64,000 nucleotides of DNA from Polyangium fumosum (GTDB lineage: Bacteria > Myxococcota_A > Polyangia > Polyangiales > Polyangiaceae). Both the position numbers and the translations under genes were made by a program. Below, one piece after another: positions 24,391 through 33,129 of this stretch; the first letter of the stretch is position 1; every line of letters begins with the position of its first letter. Location: contig NZ_SSMQ01000074.1 of NCBI RefSeq assembly GCF_005144585.1, positions 1-64,000 of the forward strand, given 5' to 3'. Under the pieces are notes generated by a model. It did not search any database. It saw only the letters and a list, made by a program, of their open reading frames with translations, and was not told the origin of the DNA.

Positions 24391-26216
24391 GGGTTCGCCT
24401 TGACAATCTCCCCGGTGCGCAGGTCGATGCGGATGTCCCGGTTCGTCCGGGCAGGTTTTCCGCAGAGGAGCTGCGGCGTCGAGCCCTTCACGCCTTCCTG
24501 GACGGTCTTCACGAGCTTCTGGCCCAGGGAAAAACTCGGGACGAAGGCCACGAAATAACGGCGGCCCGTCTCCTCGGTCTCGGCGAATTTCACGCCCGAA
24601 AGTTCGGTGTGGCCCTTGAGCGCGGCGCGGGTGAGGGGAAAATCGTAATCGGGCGGGGCCACCTTCGCGAGCTTGTAGAGCACGACGAAGAGCTCCTTGC
24701 AGCTCGGCGTCCCGGGCGTGATGCGGGCGAATGCGTGGGGCTCGGACTTTGGCGCAGGGCGCGGCGGTGGCGGTGCGCCTTCCCCGGGCTCCTGTGGGGC
24801 GTCGAGATCCAGCTCCTTCGTGGGCTTTTTCGTGGAGAGCACCGTCACCTGGCCGCCGGCGCGCGCCGCGACCAGGGTCTCGTCGCCGCGGAAGACGATG
24901 TCGATCGGCGTGCCTTCCTCGGCGGGATCGAGCTCCGGCAGGGGGATCACGTGGAAGCTGTCTTTTTCGAAGGTCAGGAGCTGTTCCGAGCGTCCGGCCC
25001 AGATCGTGCCGTTCGGGCCGAGTTTGGCCCATTCGAGCGGCCGGTCATCGCCGGGGAGCGTGAGGCTCGACCATTTCCCGGATGTATATCGATCGAGCCC
25101 CCTCTCGCGCACGAGCCAGAGCGCGCCGTCCTTCGTGCGGAAGGCATCGTTGACATTCTCCTTTTTGCCGGGCGAGACGTCGCTCCAGGCCTTGCCATTC
25201 CAATGCGCCACGTAGGCCCCGTGGTCGGCGGGCTGGGCCACGGCGAGGACGTCGTTCGGGCCGAGCACGTAAAGGCGCGAGCCGGGCGGGAGCGAGGTCA
25301 CGGCCTCCGAGCCTGGAAGCACATCGATCACCGACGTGCGCGCCCCCTTGGGCCAGCGCTCCACGGCGAGCGGCCCCGCGCCCGATTGCCCGAAAAACGA
25401 AGGCTTGTCTCCCTCGCCGCATACCTTCCCGAAGCCGATCAGATCCCCCGATGGCAGCAGCGCGAGGTCGGCATGCCCGAGCAGCTTCGTTTTGCAGCTC
25501 CCTGCGCCTCGGGTGATTTCGGGCGCGGGCGGGCTGCTCCCGCCGGGGCCGAGCACGAAGATCGGTTTGGCTTCGTCGAGCTTGGGGTCGTTGATCTCGT
25601 ACAACGTCCTATCGCCCCAGGGCGCGCTTGAATAGATCGCGCCGGCGTAATACGCGTTCGAGACGGCCGGCGGCATGGGTTTGTCGGGGTCGCGCGCCCA
25701 GGCCGAGCCTTTCCAGGAATAAAACACGTCCTCGCCGCCACGCTCACCGGGCAGGTTGAGCCCGAGCTTGCCATGGTTCGGCGGATCGCCCGTGATCCAC
25801 ATGACGTAAAAGGCATTGGGCTCGCCGAGGCCCTTGAGCCCGGCATAGAGGCTGCTGTCGACCCGCGCGCCGGTGTCGTCGATCCGAATGGGCGTCGAGA
25901 GGTAATCCCCGCTGATGGCCGCGACGAACGAGGGGAGCACGAACATCCGGAAGCTCGGCTGTCCGTGCACGATCAGCGGGTGGAAGGGGCTCGGCGATCG
26001 CGCGGGTCTTTCGGAGGCGGTGGGGCCCGGCGTTTCGTTCGTGGGGGGCGCGTCGGTTGTCGTCGGCGCGGCGCTCGCGTGCGGGGCTTGGGTGTTGGGC
26101 TTCGAGGCGGTCGCGTCGACGTTCGCGGGGCTTTGCGGCGCGCCGCAACCGAGGGGGAGGGCGGCGAGCAGCGCGGCGAGGGCAGGGGAGGGCGAGCGGC
26201 GGGCGCGGGAGACCAT
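24387..26216 (-). CDS. lipoprotein of unknown function, beta-propeller-like
   Basis: The protein is 609 residues with a lipobox (LLAALPLGC, Cys24), then a Ser/Thr/Pro/Ala-rich tether to about 75. The body has repeated aromatic/Asp/Gly strands (APWGDRTLYEINDP, NGKAWSDVSPGKKE, DGALWLVRERGLDRY, NGTIWAGRSEQ) that look like propeller blades, about five or more. A separate C-terminal segment (from 480) is alpha/beta and ends KANP. The stop overlaps the start of the pentaheme cytochrome, which suggests the two work together at the cell surface. No named family. Confidence 0.6.
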   Translation of the reverse strand: MVSRARRSPSPALAALLAALPLGCGAPQSPANVDATASKPNTQAPHASAAPTTTDAPPTNETPGPTASERPARSPSPFHPLIVHGQPSFRMFVLPSFVAAISGDYLSTPIRIDDTGARVDSSLYAGLKGLGEPNAFYVMWITGDPPNHGKLGLNLPGERGGEDVFYSWKGSAWARDPDKPMPPAVSNAYYAGAIYSSAPWGDRTLYEINDPKLDEAKPIFVLGPGGSSPPAPEITRGAGSCKTKLLGHADLALLPSGDLIGFGKVCGEGDKPSFFGQSGAGPLAVERWPKGARTSVIDVLPGSEAVTSLPPGSRLYVLGPNDVLAVAQPADHGAYVAHWNGKAWSDVSPGKKENVNDAFRTKDGALWLVRERGLDRYTSGKWSSLTLPGDDRPLEWAKLGPNGTIWAGRSEQLLTFEKDSFHVIPLPELDPAEEGTPIDIVFRGDETLVAARAGGQVTVLSTKKPTKELDLDAPQEPGEGAPPPPRPAPKSEPHAFARITPGTPSCKELFVVLYKLAKVAPPDYDFPLTRAALKGHTELSGVKFAETEETGRRYFVAFVPSFSLGQKLVKTVQEGVKGSTPQLLCGKPARTNRDIRIDLRTGEIVKANP

Positions 26217-26246
26217 GCCCGACGATAACGCGACTCGCCCGGAGGC

Positions 26247-28004
26247 TCAACAGCCGCAGCCGACGAACTCCAGGGAGAGGTTGTCGAGCCAGAGCGCGTT
26301 CTGGCCCGTGCCGTGGTCGAAGCGGATGTACACGCCCTTCGAGCTGCCGAACGGGATCGTGATCTGCGTCTGCGCCGCGCACGCCTTGAGCGTGTTATGG
26401 CCCGTGACGCTGGTGAAGAGGCCCGATTTCTCGCAGGATTCGATCGTATCGTTGCTCTGCTGGTAGGAGACATTCACGTTCGCGAGGTCGTACTGGTAAT
26501 AGGTGTAATTCAATCGCACGGAGGTGCAGCTCGCGTCGCCCTTGTAGACCCAAATCGTGGGATCGATCGTGGATTCGTTCGTGCGGAGGGTGCGGCCCGT
26601 CATGCAGGCAGGCGTGTTCGAGGCGAGCGGGATGTAATCGTCGCACCAGTCGACTTTGTACACGCCTGCGGTGAGGGGGCTCGCGTTGCCGTCGTCGAAG
26701 TTCTCCTGGTAGACCGCGCAGGTCTGAGCGGCGCACCCTTCGTTGGTTTGCCCGTCGCAATCGTCATCGGCGGCCGTCATGCAGCTCTCGGGTTGCGGAT
26801 GGATCTCGCCGGTGCAGGCCCCGTATCCCGTCCCCTGTGCATTGCAGGCCCGCGTGCCGGCCTTGCAGGCGCCGACGCCCGACGTGCCCGCGGGGCCGGT
26901 GTAGCAGCTCTGCGTGCTGCCCGGGGCGCAGACGCAGCCCTCGTTGGTCTGGCCGTCGCAATCGTCGTCGCCGGGCGTGGCGCACGTCTCGGTGGCCGGG
27001 AGGGTTTGTCCCATGCAGTCCCCGAGCGCGGTGCCGAGCGCGTTGCACATCGCCGTTCCGGCCTTGCAGAGTCCGACGCCGAGCGTGCCCACCGGCCCGG
27101 TATAACAGGGGAGGACGGCGTTCGGAGGGCAGACGCAACCGGCGCCTTCCTCGTTGGTTTGTCCGTCGCAATCGTCGTCCTCCGCGGTGGCGCAGGTCTC
27201 GGCCACGGGCGTGACTTCGCCGGTGCAGGGGCCGTAGGCCGTGCCGAGGTCGTTGCAGACCTGCGTGCCCGCCATGCAGATGCCGAGGCCGGCGGTTCCC
27301 ATGGGGCCGGTGTAGCAGGGCTCGGACGAGCCGGGGGCGCAGACGCAATCAGCGCCTTCTTCGTTGGTTTGTCCGTCGCAATCGTCGTCGGCGGCTGTCG
27401 CGCAGACCTCGGGGACCGGGGTCACTTCGCCGGTGCAGGGGCCATAGGCCGTTCCATCCGGATTGCAGGTGATCGTACCGGGCTTGCAAGCGCCGATGTT
27501 TTGTGTGCCGCACGGGCCCGTGTAGCAGGTCTCGATGGAGCCGGGCATGCAGAACGGAGGGGCGCCGCCCATGCCGCCATTGCCGCCCATGCCGCCGCTG
27601 CCGCCGCCGCCATTGCCGCCCATTCCGCCGACGCCCCCGACACCGCCGCTGCCGCCCGCGCCGCCATTGCCGCCGATACCACCGCTGCCGCCCGCGCCGC
27701 CGCTCCCGCTCCCGCCGCCGCTCCCGCTCCCGCTTCCGCCGCCGGCACCGCCTCCGCCGCCGTTTCCGCTCCCGCCATTGCCACCGTTGCCGCCAGCGCC
27801 GCCCATTCCCCCGTTGCCGCCCATTCCCCCGTTGCCGCCCATTCCGCCGGATCCCACGATCGCGCCGCCCATGCCGCCATTGCCTCCGGATCCGACGGTG
27901 CTCGCGCCGGAGCCGGTTGCGCTGGTCTCCCCGATCTCGCCGGCGTCACCACAGCCGAGAACCACGACACCAAACCAGAGCGGAAGAACGAGCGAAGTGC
28001 GCAT
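26247..28004 (-). CDS. secreted lipoprotein with Gly-rich stalk and four MopE-type metal-binding repeats
   Basis: ATG 28004 gives a lipobox (FGVVVLGC) and 585 residues. A Gly/Asn/Ser stalk (about 30-160, GGNGGMGG-type) is followed by four repeats of about 70 residues. Each begins C-x-P-G-…-CYTGP-x-GT and ends with DDDCDGQTNE, the putative metal (Ca/Cu)-binding motif of MopE proteins. The C-terminal domain (about 435-585) has Cys pairs and a carbohydrate-binding-like strand pattern (NFDDGNASPLTAGVYKVDWC … YIRFDHGTGQNALWLDNLSLEF). It is likely a surface adhesin or metal binder. The stalk DNA (27541-27900) is very repetitive. Confidence 0.8.
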   Translation of the reverse strand: MRTSLVLPLWFGVVVLGCGDAGEIGETSATGSGASTVGSGGNGGMGGAIVGSGGMGGNGGMGGNGGMGGAGGNGGNGGSGNGGGGGAGGGSGSGSGGGSGSGGAGGSGGIGGNGGAGGSGGVGGVGGMGGNGGGGSGGMGGNGGMGGAPPFCMPGSIETCYTGPCGTQNIGACKPGTITCNPDGTAYGPCTGEVTPVPEVCATAADDDCDGQTNEEGADCVCAPGSSEPCYTGPMGTAGLGICMAGTQVCNDLGTAYGPCTGEVTPVAETCATAEDDDCDGQTNEEGAGCVCPPNAVLPCYTGPVGTLGVGLCKAGTAMCNALGTALGDCMGQTLPATETCATPGDDDCDGQTNEGCVCAPGSTQSCYTGPAGTSGVGACKAGTRACNAQGTGYGACTGEIHPQPESCMTAADDDCDGQTNEGCAAQTCAVYQENFDDGNASPLTAGVYKVDWCDDYIPLASNTPACMTGRTLRTNESTIDPTIWVYKGDASCTSVRLNYTYYQYDLANVNVSYQQSNDTIESCEKSGLFTSVTGHNTLKACAAQTQITIPFGSSKGVYIRFDHGTGQNALWLDNLSLEFVGCGC

Positions 28005-28169
28005 GGCCCGACGGGACACGAGCACGCGCGGAACGTCAAGAGGAAGCCGGGCCTTGCGCGGTCACGAGGACGGTCGCGCGAGGCAAAGGCGCCAAGGGCG
28101 CGTGCTGCGGGCGGGCCTCCCCCACCGCGCATGATGTGACTTGCACAACGGTTTACACTGCCCAAAGAT

Positions 28170-28188
28170 GAGAACGATTTTCATTTTC
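28170..28188 (+). promoter_or_regulatory. candidate Fur box
   Basis: The 19 bases GAGAACGATTTTCATTTTC match the Fur consensus GATAATGATAATCATTATC at 14 of 19 positions, including the central GAT…TCAT. It lies 32 bases before the ATG of the multicopper oxidase gene, in the only AT-rich part of a divergent 216-bp intergenic region shared with the MopE-repeat gene. Iron repression is inferred. Confidence 0.55.
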
Positions 28189-28220
28189 ATGTTCGGCGGG
28201 GACTGGTAGCTTCATGTCCC

Positions 28221-29708
28221 ATGAATCGCTACACGATGGGCGCGTTTGCCCTTGTCGGGTTCCTCATGGGCTGCGGGAGCGAGGCGCCCCCCGCGCCGAG
28301 CACGACCGTCGGAGAGGTCGTACACCCCGAATTGCCGCCGCTTCCCGAGGTATCGGGGCTCACGCCCATGCCGGACCTGAACCCCGACCCCCACATCGTG
28401 GAGGTCGACCTCGTCGCGCGGCCCCACGCCGTGCAACTCCTCCCGGGCCAGGCCACACAGCTCTTCAATTACAATGATCAATTCCCGGGGCCGCTGCTCC
28501 ACGCGCGGGTCGGCGATCGGGTCATCATCCATTTCAGGAACGATCTCGCCGAGGAGACGGTCATCCACTGGCACGGGCTCCGCATCTCCGATCAAATGGA
28601 CGGATCCCCCGTGATCCAGACTCCGGTGCAGCCGGGCGCGTCGTTTACGTACGATTTCGTCGTCCCCGACGCCGGCACGTTCTGGTATCACACGCATTAC
28701 CACCAGATCCAGCAGCTCGAATACGGCCTCTACGGCGCCCTCGTCGTCCACGAGCGTGATTTCCCCGTGTTCTCGGCCGAGCGAATCTTCGTCGGCGACG
28801 ACATCCGGCTCCGGACCACGAACAACCAGATCTCGGCCTTCCAGACGAGCGGACCCGACATCGGCGGAGGGCGCGTGGGCAATCGTCTCCTCTCCAATGG
28901 CAGGGTCATCAACGGCGAGGACGGCGACGGGCCCGTGACGTTCACGATTCCGCGCGGGGCCATCGAGCGGTGGCGCTTCGTGCTCGCGACGAACGCGCTC
29001 TCGTACGGGCTCCGGATCCGGGGCGCGGACGCGCGTGTCATTTCCACCGACGGCGGGCTCTTGCCCGAGGCCTTTGCGCTGGAGCGCGTGGAGATCGCGC
29101 CGGGACAACGGTACGATTTCGAGGTGCGCCCGCAGGCGGACGCCACCGAGGTCGTGCTGGAGGCGCTCGTCCTCGTGCTCGACGAAAACGACAACGTGGT
29201 CGAGGCGCCCTTCGTGCTCGCGCGCGGGACGATCGAAGGCGAGACCGTGACGCCGGAGCCCGTGTACCCGAAGGTCTCGTTGCCCGCGACGTCCGTGGAG
29301 GCGGCGGGGCACGAATGGAAGCTCTCGGGCGGGGTCGTGGACGGGCAGGTGCAATTCACCATCAATGGCGTGCCGTCGTATGTGGGGGAGGGGCACGAGC
29401 ACGTGCTGCTCGAGACGTTCGAGCCGAACGTACCCGTGAAGATCACGTTGTCGAGCAACGTGAGCCCGCGACACCCGTTCCACATCCACGGCCAGTTCTT
29501 TCAGATCCTCGAGCGCGGCGGAAAACCGGTCTTCGAGCCCGGGCTGCGCGACACCGTGGAGGTCCGCGGCAACGAGACCGCCACGATTCTCTCGTACTTC
29601 GAGAACCACGGGCGCTGGATGGTGCACTGCCACATCTCGGAGCACAGCGAGAACGGGATGATGGCCGATGTCCAGGTCGGCACGCAGGCCGCCGGGCACG
29701 GACATTGA
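28221..29708 (+). CDS. multicopper oxidase lipoprotein (ferroxidase/laccase-like)
   Basis: The protein is 495 residues with a lipoprotein signal (LVGFLMGC). All four copper-ligand blocks are intact: HWHG, FWYHTHYH, HPFHIHGQF and HCHISEHSENGMM (H469-C470-H471, H475, axial M480). Three cupredoxin domains are expected at about 55-185, 190-340 and 350-490. Families with these ligands oxidise Cu(I), Fe(II) or phenols in the periplasm. The candidate Fur box upstream favours an iron role, which is inference. There is no Met-rich segment as in CueO. The thiolase gene follows after 44 bp and may be co-transcribed. Confidence 0.92.
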   Translation: MNRYTMGAFALVGFLMGCGSEAPPAPSTTVGEVVHPELPPLPEVSGLTPMPDLNPDPHIVEVDLVARPHAVQLLPGQATQLFNYNDQFPGPLLHARVGDRVIIHFRNDLAEETVIHWHGLRISDQMDGSPVIQTPVQPGASFTYDFVVPDAGTFWYHTHYHQIQQLEYGLYGALVVHERDFPVFSAERIFVGDDIRLRTTNNQISAFQTSGPDIGGGRVGNRLLSNGRVINGEDGDGPVTFTIPRGAIERWRFVLATNALSYGLRIRGADARVISTDGGLLPEAFALERVEIAPGQRYDFEVRPQADATEVVLEALVLVLDENDNVVEAPFVLARGTIEGETVTPEPVYPKVSLPATSVEAAGHEWKLSGGVVDGQVQFTINGVPSYVGEGHEHVLLETFEPNVPVKITLSSNVSPRHPFHIHGQFFQILERGGKPVFEPGLRDTVEVRGNETATILSYFENHGRWMVHCHISEHSENGMMADVQVGTQAAGHGH

Positions 29709-29752
29709 CGCCCTTGCCGCCGGGGTCACGCGCGCCGTAGAGTCGTCGCACC

Positions 29753-31021
29753 ATGACGGCTTCCCCCCGCCTCGCGCCGCGTGATCGCGCGCTCCCCCCG
29801 GTCTTCGTCCTCGGCGGCCACCAGACCGATTTCGCCAGAAACATCACGCGGGAAGGCAAGGGCCTGTTCGACCTCGTCGGCGAGGCGGCGACGCGCGCGC
29901 TCGAAGCCACGGGCGCCGAGGCCCGCGAGGTCGAGGTGGGGCACGTGGGCAGCTTCATCCCCGAGCTTTACACGGGCCAGAGCCACCTCGGCGGGCTGCT
30001 CGCCGAGGCGCATCCGGACCTCGCAGGAATCCCCATCACGCGGCACGAGGCCGCCTGCGCCTCGGGTGGCGTGGCGGTGCTCGCGGCGATGGCCGATCTG
30101 CAAGCCGGGCGTTATGACGTCGCGCTCGTCCTCGGCGTGGAGCTCATGCGCGCGCAGTCGGGCTTCGAATCGCAGCAGAAGCTCGGCGCGGCCGCGTGGG
30201 TGCCGCGCGAGACGGCCGGCGTCGCGTATCCCTGGCCGGAGCTCTTCAGCCACGTGGCCGAGGAATACGATCGGCGTTATGGGCTCCGGCGCGAGCACCT
30301 CGCGGCGCTGGCGCGGAACAACTACGAGAATGCGCGGAGGAACCCGAACGCGCAGACCCGCACCTGGACGCTCTCCGAAGGCGCGTTCGCCGAGGACGAC
30401 AAGGAAAACCCGGTGATCGCCGGCCGCACGCGCCGCTACGACGCGAGCCCCGTGACCGACGGCGCCGCCTGCGTGGTGCTCGCGTCGGCGGACTACGCGG
30501 CCGCGTGGGCGCGGCGGCGCGGCGTCCCGATCGAGAGCGTCGCGCGCATCGAGGGGTACGGGCATCGGACAGCGCGTATGGGCATGAAGGACAAACTCGA
30601 GGCGAGCCGGGGGGAGCCGTACGTGTTCCCGCACGTGCGCGGCGCGGTGCTCGACGCGTTCTCGCGGGCGAGGATCGAGGGGCCGAGCGCGCTCTCCGCC
30701 GTCGAGGCCCACGATTGCTTCACGATCTCGCATTACATGGGGATCGATCACTTCGGCATCGCGCCGCCGGGCGAGCCGTTCCGGGCCATCGAGGACGGCA
30801 CGGTCCTCCGCGGCGGGAAGCTTCCGGTGAACCCTGGCGGCGGGCTCATGGGCATTGGCCACCCCGTGGGCGCGACGGGCGTGCGCATGCTGCTCGACGC
30901 GCAAAAGCAGGTGACGGGCGCGGCGGGAGAAAATCAGGTGCCGGGCGCGAAACGCGTGGCGACGCTGAACATCGGCGGGAGCGCGACGACGGCGGTGGTG
31001 CTCGTCATCGGGCGGGCGTGA
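29753..31021 (+). CDS. thiolase-family acyltransferase (SCP-x/acetyl-CoA acetyltransferase-like)
   Basis: The protein is 422 residues, ATG 29753. The N-terminal nucleophile is EAACASGGVAV. The C-terminal catalytic motifs are HDCFTISHY, and NPGGGLMGIGHPVGATG with the base His. SCP-x-like features are HDCFTISHYMGIDHFG and the absence of the classical second Cys motif 'CxGxGxG' (the end reads NIGGSATTAVV). It degrades or builds acyl-CoAs; the length suits degradative thiolases. It is cytoplasmic. Whether it is translated with the upstream oxidase is unclear. Confidence 0.88.
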   Translation: MTASPRLAPRDRALPPVFVLGGHQTDFARNITREGKGLFDLVGEAATRALEATGAEAREVEVGHVGSFIPELYTGQSHLGGLLAEAHPDLAGIPITRHEAACASGGVAVLAAMADLQAGRYDVALVLGVELMRAQSGFESQQKLGAAAWVPRETAGVAYPWPELFSHVAEEYDRRYGLRREHLAALARNNYENARRNPNAQTRTWTLSEGAFAEDDKENPVIAGRTRRYDASPVTDGAACVVLASADYAAAWARRRGVPIESVARIEGYGHRTARMGMKDKLEASRGEPYVFPHVRGAVLDAFSRARIEGPSALSAVEAHDCFTISHYMGIDHFGIAPPGEPFRAIEDGTVLRGGKLPVNPGGGLMGIGHPVGATGVRMLLDAQKQVTGAAGENQVPGAKRVATLNIGGSATTAVVLVIGRA

Positions 31022-31403
31022 TTCGATCGTCATCGGGGGGGACCCGAGGGCAACGCGCGAACGCGGCGGAAGCGCGCGCCTGACGGACGCCTGCGCATTC
31101 CGTCGGGTCGAGCTCTCGTTCGATTTGCCGGGTTCTCTGGGGCGAGCCGGGGGGAAGGGCGTCCGCGGCGCGCCGATATGCCCGGGACGCCGAAGGCGCC
31201 TGCGCGCGGCCTACCCACGGAGCAATTTGCGCCCCGACGATAGCGCTTGAGGCGAAGGAAACCCTGGCCTGGCCGGAGGAGCGCCTGCCGAGGCGGGATC
31301 TTCGTCCTGGTTTGCCCGCGGCAGAACGATTGCATTGCGGGCGCAGTGCGTGGGGATGGCTCTCGAAGGGAGGGCGTCTTCTCTACGCAAACTGGAGGAA
31401 GCC
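31022..31403. other. 382-bp intergenic region, no gene recognised
   Basis: No convincing coding frame is present. A 7-bp inverted repeat (GGCGTCC at 31158-31164, GGACGCC at 31185-31191) could fold, and smaller GC-rich hairpins surround it. The last 25 bases hold the GGAGG ribosome site of the gene at 31404. I see no strong promoter or repeat. Confidence 0.5.
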
Positions 31404-31994
31404 ATGTTGAAGCGCATTTTCGCCATCGGTCTGTCTGTCGCCTCGTTCGGTTCTCTCGCATTCGTCGACGTGAAGACCTCGGAGGCTGCGGGCGGGCAGG
31501 AGAGCCTTCGGCCCATCGAGCCCGAAGCCACGTGTGCCAGGCAGTACGGTTTCGAGGAGCTCCAAAATAGCTGCGGAAACCCGCAATCCATGGGCTGGCA
31601 GAGGGGGCCGAAGTGGTTCAGCATTTCGTGTACGCGCACGGATCTCACATGGAAGCAGAGGGAGTTCCTCGTCCCGATCGATCTCGGGGTGAGCAGCTCG
31701 ACCTACGCGGAGCTGAGCTGCGAAAAGGCCTGCGTCAGCGACACGGGCAACAAAGAGCACTCGAAGACCATGGTGGTCCAGGCGCCTTGTCGCGAGTACA
31801 CCGAAATGGAAACCACGTTCAAGCGTGACGTCACCGTCCACGATTGCAAGGAGCTCTTGTCGTTCAGCAGCGTCGCCGAGCTGTGCGATGCCAAGCTGAA
31901 GGACGCCCAGGGAGCGTGGGCCTTCGTGGACACGAAGGAGACCGGCAACGTCGTCAACACCTGCCGCGAGGCGAAGCAGACGCCGCAGCAGTAG
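31404..31994 (+). CDS. exported Cys-rich protein of unknown function
   Basis: ATG 31404 has GGAGG 8 bases upstream. It gives 196 residues with a signal peptide (KRIFAIGLSVASFGSLAFVDVKTSEA). Ten or so Cys in the mature part (TCARQYGFEELQNSCGN, FSISCTRT, SCEKACVSD, VQAPCREY, HDCKELL, AELCDAK, NTCREA) suggest a disulfide-stabilised extracellular protein. No family is seen. It lies upstream of another exported gene (32118), separated by a likely terminator. Confidence 0.6.
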   Translation: MLKRIFAIGLSVASFGSLAFVDVKTSEAAGGQESLRPIEPEATCARQYGFEELQNSCGNPQSMGWQRGPKWFSISCTRTDLTWKQREFLVPIDLGVSSSTYAELSCEKACVSDTGNKEHSKTMVVQAPCREYTEMETTFKRDVTVHDCKELLSFSSVAELCDAKLKDAQGAWAFVDTKETGNVVNTCREAKQTPQQ

Positions 31995-32009
31995 AAGGAG
32001 CCGTCTCAC

Positions 32010-32049
32010 GCCGGGAAGGCGGGCCGCCTCGGCGGTCGGCCTTTCCGGC
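32010..32049 (+). terminator. terminator after the Cys-rich protein gene
   Basis: GCCGGGAAGGC (32010-32020) pairs with GCCTTTCCGGC (32039-32049), an 11-base stem with one mismatch and an internal GC-rich loop. It starts 15 bases after the stop at 31994. Confidence 0.5.
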
Positions 32050-32117
32050 GCTTTCCGTCGATAGCCGTTGGAGTCCAAAACGCGACAAATCGTTCGTTTG
32101 CACGGAGGAGTTCCACC

Positions 32118-33104
32118 ATGGCGTCTCGTGTCCATCCTGCTGCCCTCTTGCTGATGTTGTTCGCTACGGTCGCTGGGTGCGGGGATGACGCACCGGAAGA
32201 AGACGACGATGTCGAGATTTCCGTGGAGGAAGTCACCGAGAGACGGGGCAGCACCCGGAAAAACCTTGTGATATCGGAGGGCGAGTTCTCCGCAGAAGCG
32301 ACGAGCAAGCCCTGGTCCTCGTGGTGGTTCCCGACCGTGGACGATTTCCTCTTCACGGAGACGAACGGAGAGCTCTCGCCTCTCCAGAAGTACGACCTCT
32401 ACAGCAGCACGATCCAGCACAAGACGACGAACGCGGCGGCCTACGAGCGCAACAAGCTGTACGACGCGCGGGCCGATTCATGGTCGGGTCTATGCTTCGC
32501 GTGGGCGCTCGCCTCGATCATGGAGCCCGAGCCGAACAAACCGATGGTCCACGGTTCCCTGCGCTTCAAAGTGGGTGACTTGAAGGCGCTCCTTCTCAAG
32601 ACGTACGAGGCCGTGACCGACACGCCCACCCTCGGCGATCGCAACGACGGCGCGTGGAACGACAATTACGCGGACATCTTGCCGCACACGTTCCATCGGG
32701 CCCTCGTCGCCGAGCTCTTCATGAAACGGCGCCCGTTCATCATCGACAGGGACGCCGGGCACGAGGTCTGGAACCTGCCGGTGTACAAGGCCATCACGAA
32801 GATCACGCGTGACACGAGGGCGCGCGACGTCGTGCACGTCCGTACCGTCCTGTTCGTGGCGACCCCCGACGTGAAGACGTATGATTACGTGGGTACGGAG
32901 GTGACGACACGCGAGTACACCTACGACCTCTACGGCGTGTGGGAAGGGCGGCGCCTCGTCGTGCGCGGAGGCGCGTGGACCGGGAATTCGCGCGCCGATC
33001 ACCCCGATTTCGTGGTTCTACGTCCCGACACCGTGACACGAGCGAGCTTCAACCCCCAGATCGACGTCGCGACCGTCGACGCGATCCTGGGACGGGAGCC
33101 GTAG
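32118..33104 (+). CDS. lipoprotein resembling oomycete-type transglutaminase elicitor (GP42) fold
   Basis: ATG 32118 has GGAGGA upstream. The protein is 328 residues, lipobox TVAGC (Cys21), then an acidic tether. The core shows KPWSSWWFPTVDDF, KYDLYSSTIQ, a catalytic-type Cys126 in SWSGLCFAWALASI and H215 in DAGHEVWNLPVYK, with a later Asp in ADHPDF. This Cys-His-Asp order and the surrounding words resemble the transglutaminase-elicitor family of Phytophthora and some bacteria. Cross-linking or peptide-bond activity at the cell surface is inferred; the family call is from memory. Confidence 0.55.
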   Translation: MASRVHPAALLLMLFATVAGCGDDAPEEDDDVEISVEEVTERRGSTRKNLVISEGEFSAEATSKPWSSWWFPTVDDFLFTETNGELSPLQKYDLYSSTIQHKTTNAAAYERNKLYDARADSWSGLCFAWALASIMEPEPNKPMVHGSLRFKVGDLKALLLKTYEAVTDTPTLGDRNDGAWNDNYADILPHTFHRALVAELFMKRRPFIIDRDAGHEVWNLPVYKAITKITRDTRARDVVHVRTVLFVATPDVKTYDYVGTEVTTREYTYDLYGVWEGRRLVVRGGAWTGNSRADHPDFVVLRPDTVTRASFNPQIDVATVDAILGREP

Positions 33105-33129
33105 GCGGTTGGTTCGGAAGGTCCGCCGA

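Noticed and set aside
27541-27900. Pro-rich plus-strand protein opposite the Gly stalk
   Set aside because: It is simply antisense to GGN codons of the MopE-repeat lipoprotein and has no start or function.
28141-28169. Sigma-70 promoter TTGCAC … before the multicopper oxidase
   Set aside because: No -10 box at 16-18 bases; only the Fur-like palindrome is convincing.
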